DNA of 64,000 nt from Coenobita brevimanus (GCA_032717465.1 CM064732.1:24002567-24066566), one strand, 5' to 3'. Positions 12,380 through 23,147 are shown, counted from the stretch's first letter. Numbers and translations: made by a program. The notes: generated from the letters alone by a model not told the origin.

Positions 12380-14434
12380 GAAACAAGATGCCTCGGACCA
12401 GGACTTAAAAACAGGTGAAGACCAAGGACCGAACAAAGGACATAGTACGGCTTGCAACATGGAATATAAGGAGTGCGACAGACGAGGTGAAAAAGAGAGA
12501 GAGATTGTCCAGGTGCATGAGGGTGCAAAAGTGGGCATATGTGCAATACCCGAGACTAAATGATGAGGTGAGACTGTGAGAGAGGGAGGGTAATGGATGG
12601 GGTATAAGCACGGGAATAGGTGAGAATGAGAGAGCAAAAGAGGGAGTATGTATTGTGTGCAAGAGATGAAAGGAAAATATAAGAGAGTATGGATCAGTTG
12701 GTTCAAGAATTGTGTGGGTAACATTGAAAGTAGGATTACAAACGTGCGCAATTGTCAATGTGTATGCACCCTTGCAAGATCGTGCAAGCAGAGTAAAAGA
12801 AGATTCCTGGGCGAATGTGGAAGCGTACATGGAAAAGTCTGCAAGGAATGAGAAAGTGTTTTTGACTGGAGCTATGAATGGAAAAGTAGGGAATGTGAAG
12901 GTGGATGGGGTGGTTGGTGAGTGGGGTGTGCCTACAGAAATGGATGAGAATGGCAATGATCAAGTGGACATATGTGTGGGGAGAGAGTTGGTAACAGCCA
13001 AAATCTTCTTTAGGCACAAAATGACCCACAGGTATACATGATGAGTGATGAGAAGGGTTGGTGGTGAACTGAATGAACGGAAGACAATGACTGATTATGT
13101 TTGTGTGTGTGTCGATGACAGTATTGAATGCAAGAGCACACAGAGGTTGTGGGAGTGGATTTTCTGTTGACTGCGTGGTAAATGTGAACGTCAACATTCA
13201 AGTGCAATAGAGGAATAGAAGGAGGGAAGGACAGGAGGAAGTAGTCCATACAGGGAGGGTAGAAAGGTTGCAAGAGGAGGAAAAATGGCAGAATATAAGA
13301 GAGAAGTGAAGGAGCAATTGAGTAAATAGAGTATTTCTAGCAGATGGGAAAGGTGGTAGGTGTGTGCAAGATATTCACAGAAGAAATCTGTGCTGCATGT
13401 GAGGTGGTGTGTGAAATGAAGAGAAGGCGAAAGGGGTGCAAGGAGCAGTGTGGTTGAATGAAAAAGCAAGACAGGCTGTGGCACAAAAGAGGAACGCATA
13501 GAGTGAGTGAATGGGAAGCAGAGGCATGGAGGAAGTTGAGAGAGTTATATGTAAGGAGGAAAAGAGAGGCGAAAAGATTAGTCAGAGAAAGTAAGCAGAA
13601 AATTGACGAATCTGGAAGGAATCTGAGTGTAGGCTAAACTGGAGGGAATATAAGAAACTGTTCTGGAAGGAGATAAAGAGAGTTAGACATGGTGATAATG
13701 AAGTTAGTCAGGGAGTAAAAAGATAAAAATGGTAGATTGCTAGTGAAGAAGAGATAAAATGTGAGATGACAGAGAAAACACTTTAAGGATATGTTAAATA
13801 TAGAGAATGAAAGTAATGCGAGTATAAGTGGCTGGGGAATGTCTGGGGTAGGAGGGAGGTGAGGAGGGAGGAAGAGATCAGTAGGATGGAAGTAGTGGAA
13901 ACATTGAAGAAATTCAAAATGGGGAAAGCCCCAGGAACTGATGGAGTGAGTGGTGAAATGACGAAGCATGGGGAACAGATAGTAGTAGAATGGATGTGGA
14001 AGATGTGCAGATTGGCTTGGAAGAAAGGTCGAGATCCGATAGCTTGGGAGTCACGCATAATTATTCCCCTGTTGAGAGAAAAAGGGGAAAAAGAAGTGTG
14101 TGGTAATAGTTGTCACTTTTGTCTTCTGAAATTAATAGTACAGTACAGTATATGGTAGGATACTTTTTGACAGAGTTAGGGAAATAACATAGGAATTAGT
14201 TGGAGACAAAGAGGGAGGTTTTAAGAAGGGAAGAGGTTGTATAGGTCAGATATTCATCCTTATGATTTTAGTGGAAAAGTTTCTAGAGAAAGGAAAGAAG
14301 CTGTAAGTGGCCTTCATGGATTTGGAGAAGGCATAGGACAGAGTGCATAGACAAGGAATTTAGAAAATATTAAGAATATAAGGAGTAAATGAGAAGTTGT
14401 TGAATGCCGCAAAGAGTATGTATGATGATGCTAA
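12380..14434 (+). mobile_element. RTE-like LINE, part 1: endonuclease and N-terminal reverse transcriptase
   Basis: The endonuclease domain begins near 12450 (VRLATWNIRSATDEV). A frameshifted CAIPETK box follows, then VYAPLQDRASR, LTGAMNGKVGN (normally GDFN), WGVPTEMDENGN, HKMTHRYT and DYVCV near 13100. After a decayed linker the reverse transcriptase starts near 13905 with FKMGKAPGTDGVSGEM and AWKKGRDP. Further on are VEKFLEKGKKL and FMDLEKA, with stops and frameshifts. The reading reaches MYDDAK at 14434, where a Harbinger element is inserted. The same LINE resumes at 16349, is broken again at 17252, and ends near 20735. Shorter copies lie at 28935, 49095 and 60815. The clade call (RTE-like) rests on domain order and the microsatellite-like 3' tail. 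Confidence 0.85.
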
Positions 14435-14775
14435 AGGGGCTTTCACATATTCAGGAGTCGGACAAGGAGTCGTCAAGAGTTCAAACTCCTCGCGGATTCT
14501 TATCAATTTGGCCAAGAATCCAGCAATTTAGGAGTGCACCAGGTGGGCGCTACAAGTAGCCACACATAGCTAATGCATTGGTAAGCGTTCCTTAGGGTGA
14601 TGCCATGAGTAGCTAGGAGTCACTACGCATAGCCGAACCAAATGATCCGTAAAGGTCTATGAGTAGCCATGAATAGCCAAGAGTAGGTAGGAGTAGCTAA
14701 GACCCCCACTAGAGTAGTTATGAGTGAGCTACAACCATCAAGAATTTGATGCTAGTCTGTCAGGAGTATCAGGCG

Positions 14776-14777
<2 letters not shown>

Positions 14778-14808
<31 letters not shown>
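14778..14808. repeat. (TA)n in Harbinger H1 copy 1
   Basis: Fifteen TA units, at the position where copy 2 has an A tract plus a longer (TA)n. Confidence 0.95.
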
Positions 14809-14811
<3 letters not shown>

Positions 14812-14879
14812 GATGTGATGCAGTTGGAGTACTCATTCATTAGGAAGCTTGCATTCAGCATACACCTATGTACCCTCAA

Positions 14880-15510
14880 CGACAATGGCTGGAGGTGCCT
14901 GCGAATTGAATCTACTGAAGCTGCAGGGGGATTTGGCATGTGAAACGGCCGACATCAATGTAGCAATATGTAGGCTGTTACTTGAGAAGAAGACAAGGAA
15001 GCAAAAGAGGAGAACCCTTTGGAGCAGGTTATGGCTGCTACAACGTCCTATGTACGGCCAGTACGAGAAACTTATTGAAGAGTTGAAATTAGAGGACTCC
15101 CATAGCTTCATGAATTTTCTTCTTGTGGATGACATGTTCATGGAACTGCTGGAAAGGGTTGGTTTCCGTATCGAGACGCAAGACACCTCCTGGAGGAAGT
15201 CACTGTCATCTGGGTTGAAGTTGGCCATCACTCTATGTTACCTGGTGACTGGAGATAGCTGCAAAACCCTTTCATATGGCTTCAGAATGGCCCACAATAC
15301 CATCTCATCATTCTCGAGACCTGCGAGGCCATCACCGCAGGGTACCTGAAGGACATCCTGGCCTGCCCCACAATGCCAAAACTGTGGAAGGAGGTGGCTT
15401 CCCTTTTCTCCAACAAATGGAATTTCCACTACACAGTCGGTGTCTTGGACGGCAAGCATATTGCAATCAGGTGTCCCCCCAGTGTTGGATCCCACTACTC
15501 AAAACCAACG
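14880..15510 (+). pseudogene. Harbinger transposase remnant (H1 copy 1)
   Basis: The first frame (to about 15313) reads RRTLWSRLWLLQRPMYGQYEKL, then a FMNFLLVDD..FMELLERVG helix-turn-helix-like block, SWRKSLSSGLKLAITLCYLVTGDSCKTL and GFRMAHNTIS. All are hallmarks of PIF/Harbinger transposases. A frameshift near 15313 moves the reading to PKLWKEVASLFSNKWNFHYT and VGVLDGKHIAIRCPP, the box holding the first catalytic aspartate. The second aspartate and the glutamate are missing. The usual protein is about 350-450 residues; about 210 remain. Confidence 0.88.
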
Positions 15511-15605
15511 GTCACCGACTCCCAGCAAACTCGCAGTGACTCCTACCACACTTTTACCATGCTCTTGGCATATTCGTAGCGACGGGTAGATAACTCTTAG
15601 CAACT

Positions 15606-15928
15606 AGAGAGGTGGCCTGCAGTCCTTACGGACCCAGGTTCGAATCCCGGCTGGGGCAGGGAACAGTTTAAGGATTTGAATTTCATTAAATCAGGCTTTA
15701 CTGATCTACCAGAAGACCCGCCGACATGTCGTAAAAATACCCCCGCTAATACCAATACACCAGTCCTGTATGAGACAGCCCTAGCATGTATTCAATATGG
15801 ACGGTGGGTGTTAGCGCCGAAGTGGTGACATGTAGAGGTGTATGGTATGTAGGAGGACTGCTGGGCCTTGATAGCAGGCTGTGAAGCCTATGCCCAGAGC
15901 CGGACACATTAAAAAAAAAAAAAAAAAA
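15606..15928 (+). mobile_element. tRNA-derived SINE copy 2, inserted in Harbinger H1
   Basis: Same body as 9576-9901, with a canonical B box (GGTTCGAATCC, 15638-15648) and an 18-nt A tail. It is 5'-truncated within the A box. AACT occurs at 15602-15605 and again after the tail, a possible short target duplication. H1 copy 2 lacks this insertion, so the SINE arrived after the two Harbinger copies separated. Confidence 0.9.
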
Positions 15929-16348
15929 CTAACTCGTGAATGAAACTAAACGAAAATTTTGGGCACTCCTGTGAAACTCCTACCTACTCTTGGAAGACTC
16001 CTTGCTACTCTTACCAACTACTAGCTACTCTTAGTTACTCACAACAGTTCGTAGCAACTCGCAAAGGTTTTTTGATACAAGAATCCGTTGAGAGTAGCTG
16101 TGAGTCGCTAGGAGTCGCTAGGAGAAGTCATGAACGTCTTCGGTACGTGCTAGGAGTTTAAAAAATTCGTAGCGGTTCTCGATAAATTTTGAACATGTCA
16201 AAAACATCAGGAGTGTGCGAGGAGTCCCGAGACAGTGCCGAGAGTCCGTAGGACTATAGAGGAATTGTCAGGAGTAGGGTGCAGAGTGTCTCAGGAGTAG
16301 CAACTCGCAATGAGTCTTCGCCCGACTCCTGAATGTGTGAAAGCCCCT

Positions 16349-17252
16349 TAAGGCTGCAGTGCATGTGGATAGTAAACCGAGTGAATTTTTTTTGTCTGGA
16401 TGTTGGATTGAAACAAGGATGTGTCATGTCTACATGTTTGTGAAATCTGTAAATGGATAGGGTTATATATGAGATGCAAGTTATGGCAGTCGATGTTGAA
16501 ACGACCCTAATGAGACAGGGGAGCATTTGGAAACTTCCTGTACTGTTGTCAGCAGATGATACTATATTGTTAAGCGAAGACGAAAGGGAACTGCAAGGCT
16601 TGGTGAATGAGTTTATGAGAGTGTGTAGGAAACGGAATCTTAAGGTGTATATAGGGAAGAGTAAAGTAATGGTCTTCGAGAGAAATGAAGTCAGTGTATG
16701 TACATTGAGGCTGGATGATGATGAAATGGAAAATGTGAGTGCATTTAAGTACTTGGATAGCATGATGAGTAAGATTGTAAGGTTGGAGGAGTAAGGTTGT
16801 AAGGCTGGAGGAGGAAATGCTTGAAAGGGTACAACAAGGAAGAAAGGTTGCTAGTTCTTTGAAAGCAGTGATAAGAAACAGAGAAGTGAGTATGGAAGTA
16901 AAAAAGTCGATGCATGATAGTATTGTGATACAAACTCTTACGTATGGAAATGAAGCTAGGACCTTGTTGGAAGGACAGAAGTCAAGAGTGAGGGCAGTGG
17001 AAATGAGTTTTATTTGAGAAGAGCATGTGGAGTTACATGGAGAAACAGACTGACAAATAAGGCAGTGAAGGAGTGTTGTGGTGTGGATGTGGATGTGATA
17101 GAAAGAGTTAGAAGAAATACAATGAGGTGGTTTGGCCATGTGGAGAGGATGGAGAGCGAGAGACTAACGAGGAGGGTGTATGTGAGTGAGGTGGATGGAG
17201 GGAGAGGGAGGGGAAAGCCAAGGATGAGATGCAGGGATGGAGTGAAGAGGTA
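16349..17252 (+). mobile_element. RTE-like LINE, part 2: reverse transcriptase palm to C-terminus
   Basis: The LINE resumes after the Harbinger insertion. The catalytic box reads LSADDTILLSEDERELQGL (F or Y replaced by S), followed by LKVYIGKSKVMVFERNEVS and ENVSAFKYLDSMMSK. A frameshift follows, then RVQQGRKVASSLKAV, MEVKKSMHDSIV, a further shift, and CGVTWRNRLTNKAVKE, RNTMRWFGHVERMES and RMRCRDGVKRY. Reading stops at the TA at 17251-17252, where the palindromic element is inserted. At least three frameshifts make it non-functional. Confidence 0.88.
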
Positions 17253-17377
17253 CAGCTCCGGACAGATGAAACGGCTATACCCCATCCACCAGCGACTTGG
17301 TTTGGGTCTCAGTGGTTCTGGTAACAGTTGCAGGTGGAGGGAGGGGGGATGTGGGTGGGTGAGGAGGGGAGAAATGT

Positions 17378-17393
17378 GGGCGGAGTTATATAG
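17378..17393 (+). promoter_or_regulatory. GC box and TATA motif in the left arm of the palindrome
   Basis: GTGGGCGGAGTTATATAG joins a GC box (GGGCGG) to a TATATA motif about 120 bp inside the left end. The right arm has the identical motif on the minus strand at about 20461-20478. Both face inward. Promoter activity is an inference from the motif pair and its position. Confidence 0.35.
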
Positions 17394-18604
17394 GGGGTAG
17401 TGTGGGAGGGTGAAGAAGCAGCACAGTCTGGCTGGTGGGAGGGGGAGACGAATGGTTGGGTAGCGGAGACGAGAGTCTGCTGGAGGGTAAGACAGGTGAA
17501 TGTGATTAGATGAAAAGAAATTACAAAAAATGAATTATTATAATATCTGCTGCATATATTGCATTTTATCTACTAAATAAAAACACTGTCTATTATTCAC
17601 CACCGTATTTGGGTATCCTACTCATTATTATTATCCTTTGGATATTAGGCAATAAATAAAGATATTGGACGGTCTTTCAGACCCGAACCAATTTCTTCAT
17701 AACTTTTTCCTTCAGCTATTTCCGTATTCCTATTATCCCTCGTGCTTGAAGTCTCCCTTTTTATCACTTTCTCCTACGCCCTACATTTTTTTTTAGGCAT
17801 AAGGCAGTTTTAACTTTCTCTTTAAATAACCATATTTGTCAACAAATATTCCTTTCATTAATCTATTTAATTACCTGTTTTCTTTCAATATGCATTTGTC
17901 TAATAATGGGTGTTACACCTTAATTGGCGCCGCTATTTGACGTTTTGAATAAATTTGGTCTAAATTTACGCATATATTGCAGTCTCTCTCAAGTAGGCTG
18001 GCAACCTCACACATCCTCCCCCTGCTTTCTCCTTCTCTCGCTACCCGTTCCCTCCTTTCCTTTTGTAGTACTGTTTATCTATTCTTTCTCATATTTTTAA
18101 CCTCATTCCTTCTTACAAACTTTTAGTGCCATAGGAATTTCTCCCTTATCACCTACAGTCCTACTACATGAAAGTGGAAAAAACCTGCCATCGGGAAAAG
18201 AATAACTGGAAATTTATGGCGAAGGTTACGATATTAGTTATTTAGAATGAAAGTGTTGGCAGATACGCATTCTTGACGTGATTATCGCAGCCACAGCATT
18301 TCGCCTTCATAAAACAGAAGGACTATAGGTTTCATGCATTACCTCCTTACGTCCAGCATTACTGTGCAGAACGCCATGTATAACACATTAAGGACCACAA
18401 GGACAGTACTGGTAGTCATCGTGATTCTCATGAATCTCTCCATAGGCTATTGAAAACAGTGCTTTATGCTCAACTTCAGAATTATGTTCTCATCATGGCA
18501 ATGATAGGGAAAGATAATAAAAACAATATATACAACCAAATTATCATTTATTATACAACAAAGCTCAAACTGCCTCCGTGCTACCTGAAAAAAATTAAAT
18601 ACCT

Positions 18605-18608
<4 letters not shown>

Positions 18609-18663
<55 letters not shown>
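18609..18663. repeat. (TA)n, inner end of left palindrome arm
   Basis: About 27 TA units, mirrored by the array at 19142-19213. Confidence 0.97.
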
Positions 18664-18670
<7 letters not shown>

Positions 18671-18859
18671 TCATACAGGCTCTACACTTATGAAATTTAA
18701 CATCGAGTAACCCTACATGCCCAAAGTAATTTCCTCTGCATGGACTGACGTTGTAACGAAACTGGTTGTCCCCCTGCAGTAATTATTAATATATTTTTAT
18801 GGTCATGTATGACTGAATAGTTTAGTTTATACAAGCGAAAACCTCAGAAATAATACTCA

Positions 18860-19070
18860 CCGAGTATTATTCCTTCTCCAGCAGTTGCACCTTCAGTGAC
18901 ACACTTCCAAAAATCCTCTGGCTTGTCAACATAACGTTTGCTAGGGTCCTGTGATGCAACCCTGCTTCGTGCAATACTCTTCTCATAGTCTTTTCGCCGA
19001 TATCATGGTCTGTGCATCGGTTTCTGTGGCGTGTAGTGCAACATCGTGGTTTCCGTGTGGTATGTTGCCA
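18860..19070 (-). pseudogene. Tc1-like transposase remnant at palindrome centre
   Basis: Minus-strand reading from about 19060 gives TTRKPRCCTTRHRNRC, then DIGEKTMRRVLHEAGLHH. The latter resembles the helix-turn-helix (T.RR.L.EAGL) of Tc1 transposases. In another frame downstream come RYVDKPEDFWKCV, resembling the KPEDFW..V segment that precedes the second catalytic aspartate. The WSDE aspartate itself is not present and the DDE core is lost. Two frames are needed and the match is partial, so the assignment is moderate. The TA target duplication supports it independently. Confidence 0.55.
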
Positions 19071-19135
19071 TGCTAGTTAGTGTCCTCTGCTTTACCCAAC
19101 ACAATAAATTTTAGATCAAACAGTGTTATTCATGG

Positions 19136-19141
<6 letters not shown>

Positions 19142-19213
<72 letters not shown>
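19142..19213. repeat. (TA)n, inner end of right palindrome arm
   Basis: Thirty-six TA units. Confidence 0.97.
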
Positions 19214-19216
<3 letters not shown>

Positions 19217-20603
19217 CATGTATTTAATTTCTTCAGGTTACATGTGATTGTGTGAGCTAGTTACACCCTTGAGACTGCAGCACGGAGGCAGTTTGAGCTT
19301 TGTTGTATAATAAATGATAATTTGGTTGTATATATTGTTTTTATTATCTTTGCCTATCATTGCCATGATGAGAACATAATTCTGAAGTTGAGCATAAAGC
19401 ACTGTTTTCAATAGCCTATGGAGAGATTCATGAGAATCACGATGACTACCAGTACTGTCCTTGTGGTCCTTAATGTGTTATACATGGCGTTCTGCACAGT
19501 AATGCTGGACGTAAGGAGGTAATGCATGAAACCTATAGTCCTTCTGTTTTATGAAGGCGAAATGCTGTGGCTGCGATAATCACGTCAAGAATGCGTATCT
19601 GCCAACACTTTCATTCTAAATAACTAATATCGTAACCTTCGCCATAAATTTCCAGTTATTCTTTTCCCGATGGTAGTTTTTTCCACTTTCATGTAGTAGG
19701 ACTGTAGGTGATAAGGGAGAAATTCCTATGGCACTAAAAGTTTGTAAGAAGGAATGAGGTTAAAAATATGAGAAAGAATAGATAAACAGTACTACAAAAG
19801 GAAAGGAGGGAACGGGTAGCGAGAGAAGGAGAAAGCAGGGGAGGATGTGAGGTTGCCAGCCTACTTGAGAGAGACTGCAATATATGCGTAAATTTAGACC
19901 AAATTTATTCAAAACGTCAAATAGCGGCGCCAATTAAGGTGTAACACCCATTATTAGACAAATGCATACTGAAAGAAAACAGGTAATTAAATAGTTTAAT
20001 GAAAGGAATATTTGTTGACAAATATGGTTATTTAAAGAGAAAGTTAAGCTGCCTTATGCCTAAAAAAAATGTAGGGCGTAGGAGAAAGTGATAAAAAGGG
20101 GGACTTCAAGCACGAGGGATAATAGGAATACGGAAATAGCTGAAGGAAAAAGTTATGAAGAAATTGGTTCGGGTCCGAAAGACCGTCCAATATCTATATT
20201 TATTGCCTAATATCCAAAGGATAATAATAATGAGTAGGATACCCAAATACGGTGGTGAATAATAGACAGTGTTTTTATTTAGTAGATAAAATGCAATATA
20301 TGCAGCAGATATTATAATAATTCATTTTTTGTAATTTCTTTTCATCTAATCACATTCACCTGTCTTACCCTCCAGCAGACTCTCGTCTCCGCTATCCAAC
20401 CATTCGTCTCCCCCTCCCACCAGCCAGACTGTGCTGCTTCTTCACCCTCCCACACTACCCTCTATATAACTCCGCCCACATTTCTCCCCTCCTCACCCTC
20501 CCACATCCCCCCTCCCCTCCACCTGCAACTGTTACCAGAACCACTGAGACCCAAACCAAGTCGCTGGTGGATGGGGTGTAGCCGTTTCATCTATCCGGAG
20601 CTG

Positions 20604-20735
20604 TACATTATATGAGTGAGGGGGGGTGTGAGCGGGGCAGTGAAATGGCGAGGGACAGGGCAACATGGAGGCGGTTTGTTTGTGGCCACCCCTTACGCGA
20701 TGAAGGTGTCTGGGAATAGATAAATAGATCGACGT
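20604..20735 (+). mobile_element. RTE-like LINE, part 3: C-terminal codons and 3' end
   Basis: Immediately after the palindrome the LINE continues (MSEGGCERGSEMARDR, then TWRRFVCGHPLRDEG). It ends with CTTACGCGATGAAGGTGTCTGGGAATAGATAAATAGAT. The other copies have the same end on the minus strand (CTATTGCCAGAGCCTTAATCCCG). The short ATAGATA tail, not poly-A, fits RTE-type elements. A five-base ATTAT excess next to the TA site may be decay. Confidence 0.85.
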
Positions 20736-21369
20736 AATATATACTAATGTATTCTTGCTGCTGAACAGAAAATTTTGTGTCCAATTTATATCTACAATTT
20801 AACTTTAAATATGTGGAGTATGACAGCACTTACAAACTTTATCATATAAATGGTAATCATTCCATAATATTTATACTTTTGTGTTAAAGAATATAATGCA
20901 TTACAGCATATTAAATGGTGTTACATGCATCTTGGGAATCATAGTAACAACGATGGGCTGAGTTGCCATGTTCGAATTTTGAGTGAAACCACAGATCATG
21001 AAACAGCAGACATATCCATCACAATTGTTTCGTTATCACAACCACAAATTTGTCAACAGTGTGAAGGTTAATAATATATGGCCAGCATGTCGCATTGTTT
21101 TAACCACGTACCATTTTATCTACCATGTGGTAGTGTCGGAAGATATTGTGGTTTTAGTGTTTCGCTACGGGAATGGCACAGCTTCATAGTAGGTGCAGGC
21201 CTTCCATTTATTACCACCTCACGCAACACGCATCAAATAACATCGTCCATTGTGTCAGATTGTACAACACATTATCTTAAAGATAGTTTTGGAAGCTACT
21301 GTAAACTAGGGGACAAAAGTTTGCCAAATATTCCACCTCTTCTATGGCTCACTCACATTCATCGACTAA
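20736..21369. other. Unassigned DNA
   Basis: AT-rich, no supported gene. A 109-codon open frame at 21078-21407 runs into the Harbinger end and is not credible. Confidence 0.4.
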
Positions 21370-21710
21370 TGGGGCTTTCACACATTCAGGAGTCGGACGA
21401 GGAGTAGCCAAGAGTTCAAACTCCTCCGGATTCTTGTCAATTTGGCCAAGAATCCAGCAATCTACAGGATTGCGCCAGGTGGGCGCTACAAGTAGCTATA
21501 CATAGCTTACCCATTCCTGTGAGTTCCCTAGGGCGGCGCTAGGAGTAGCTAAGAGCCACTATGCATTGCCAAACCATATGATTCGTAAAGTCTACGAATA
21601 GCCATGAGTAGCTAAGAGTAGCTAGGAGTAGCTAAGACCCCCACTAGAGTAGTTACGAGTGCGTTACGACCATCAAGAATTTGATGTGAGTCTGTCAGGA
21701 GTGTCGGGCG

Positions 21711-21718
21711 AAAAAAAA

Positions 21719-21800
<82 letters not shown>
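21711..21800. repeat. A tract plus (TA)n inside Harbinger H1 copy 2
   Basis: Twenty-six A, then about 32 TA units. Confidence 0.95.
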
Positions 21801-21803
<3 letters not shown>

Positions 21804-21879
21804 GATGTGATGCAGGTGGATTACTCTTTCAATAGGAAGCTTGCATTCAGCATACACCTATGTATACTCAACGACCAAG

Positions 21880-22319
21880 CCCGGAGGTGCCCGCGAATTG
21901 AAACTACTGGAGCTGCAGGTGGATTTGGCATGTGAAGCGGCCGACATCAGTGTGGCAATATGTAGGCTGTTACTTGAGAAGAAAAGGAAGCAAAGAGGAA
22001 AACCCTTTGGAGCAGGTTATGGCTGCTACGACGTCCCACGTACGGCCAGTACGAGAAACTAATTGAAGAGTTGAAATTAGAGGACTCCCATAGCTTCAGA
22101 AATTTTCTTCTTGTGGATGACAACATGTTCATGGAACTGCTGGAAAGGGTTGGTTCTCGTATCGAAAAACAGGACACCTTCTGGAGGAAGTCATTGTCAC
22201 CTGGGTTGAGGTTGGCCATCACTCTACGCTACCTGGTGACTGGAGATAGCTGCAAAACCCTTTCATATGACTTCAGAGTGGCCCACAATAACATCTCACT
22301 TATTCCTGAGACCTGCTAG
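21880..22319 (+). pseudogene. Harbinger transposase remnant (H1 copy 2)
   Basis: Reads GGARELKLLELQVDLACEAA, then with a frameshift near 22030 SFRNFLLVDDNMFMELLERV, RKSLSPGLRLAITLRYLVTG and DFRVAHNNISLI, ending at a stop. It is closer to a family consensus than copy 1 at several positions, but lacks the whole catalytic domain. Confidence 0.85.
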
Positions 22320-22887
22320 GCCATCAGTGCAGAGTACCTGAAGGATATCCTGGCCTGCCCCACAACGGTCACCGAGTCCCAGGAAACTCGCAGTGACTCC
22401 TACCACACTTTTACCATGCTCTTGGCATATTTGTAGCGACTCATAGATACCTCTTTGCAACTCTTCGTAACTCGTGGTTGAAACGAAGCAAATCTTTTGA
22501 GTACTCTTGTGAAACTCCTACTTACTCTTGGAAGACTCCATGCTACTCTTACCAACTCCTAGCGACTCCTAGTTACTCTCAGTTACTCACAACGATTCTT
22601 AGAAACTCGCAAAGGTTTCTTTATACAAGAATCCGTTGAGAGTGGCTATGAGTCGCTAAGAGTAGTCACGAACGCCTTAGGTACGCATTAGGAGTTAAAA
22701 AATTCGTAGCGATTTTCGAAATTTTTTGGACATGTCAAAAACATCAGGAGTGAACGAGGAGTCCCGAGACAGTGTCAAGAGTCTCTAGGACTATAGAAGA
22801 ATTGTCAGGAGTAGGGTGCAGAGTGTTTCAAGAGTAGCAACTCACAATGAGTCTTCGTCCGACTCCTGAATGTGTGAAGCCCCTTAA

Positions 22888-23147
22888 TAATCCTAGCTTG
22901 AGGGAGCCTTGGTACGTTTCTATGTCAACAGACGGTCTTTCGCATGATGTGTGTGGGAGGAAAGGACGGGCATGCACAAGTGTGAAGAAGACATTATGAA
23001 ATATCAGGCAAACACTGGACCCTGACTTAACACTTGATTAAAAATGTGTCAGTGAACACTTCACGCGAAACAGTCTGGCATAAAAGAGACGACTGTTAAA
23101 AAATGTCCTATGATTGTACCTCACGTTGGTGAACAATCATAGAACTT
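22888..23147. other. Unassigned DNA
   Basis: No element recognised. Confidence 0.35.

Larger units (their letters stand above)
14435..16348 (+). mobile_element. PIF/Harbinger element H1, copy 1
   Basis: Terminal inverted repeats match over about 30 bp (AGGGGCTTTCACA, then a T or C, then ATTCAGGAGTCGG). Flanking TAA duplications are at 14432-14434 and 16349-16351, the typical 3-bp TWA target of this superfamily. Removing the insert and one TAA joins the LINE reading as DDAKAAVHVD, so the boundaries are exact. Inside are subterminal arrays of GAGTAGCTA-like motifs (direct on the left, inverted on the right), a (TA)n at 14778-14808, a broken transposase (14880-15510) and a SINE (15606-15928). 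Total length is 1914 bp. It lacks most of the catalytic domain, so it could move only with help from a relative. Confidence 0.92.
17253..20603. mobile_element. Tc1/mariner-type element with ~1.4 kb terminal inverted repeats (palindrome)
   Basis: The left arm (17253-18663) and right arm (19142-20603) are reverse complements with only scattered mismatches. One roughly 40-bp segment of the right arm (about 19240-19280) is missing on the left. Ends read CAGCTCCGGA...TCCGGAGCTG and are flanked by TA on both sides (17251-17252, 20604-20605). The LINE reading resumes directly after, as Y-M-S-E. TA target and CAG ends fit Tc1/mariner. The 478-bp centre holds a minus-strand transposase-like remnant. 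Both arms carry a GC box plus TATA near the end. Such long arms are unusual for Tc1 relatives, so it could also be called a foldback element. Confidence 0.85.
21370..22884 (+). mobile_element. PIF/Harbinger element H1, copy 2
   Basis: Same termini as copy 1 (GGGGCTTTCACACATTCAGG on the left, CCTGAATGTGTGAAGCCCCT on the right). TAA flanks are at 21367-21369 and 22885-22887. Length is 1515 bp. The SINE of copy 1 is absent, and a block matching about 15370-15510 (including the first catalytic aspartate) is deleted near 22365. An A tract (21711-21736) and (TA)n (21737-21800) sit where copy 1 has a short (TA)n. Subterminal GAGTAGCTA arrays are conserved. Confidence 0.9.

Noticed and set aside
12405..14058. 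Several 90-180 codon minus-strand frames between 12.4 and 14.1 kb
   Set aside because: They are antisense to the RTE-like LINE endonuclease and reverse transcriptase; the sense strand has the domain motifs.
18860..18960. A spliced host exon captured in the palindrome centre (ATCACAG|GACCC ... CTCG|GTGAGTATT on the minus strand)
   Set aside because: The stretch also reads as a Tc1-like segment (VDKPEDFWK), which explains it without a host gene. The splice-like strings are probably coincidental, though RNA-seq could test this.
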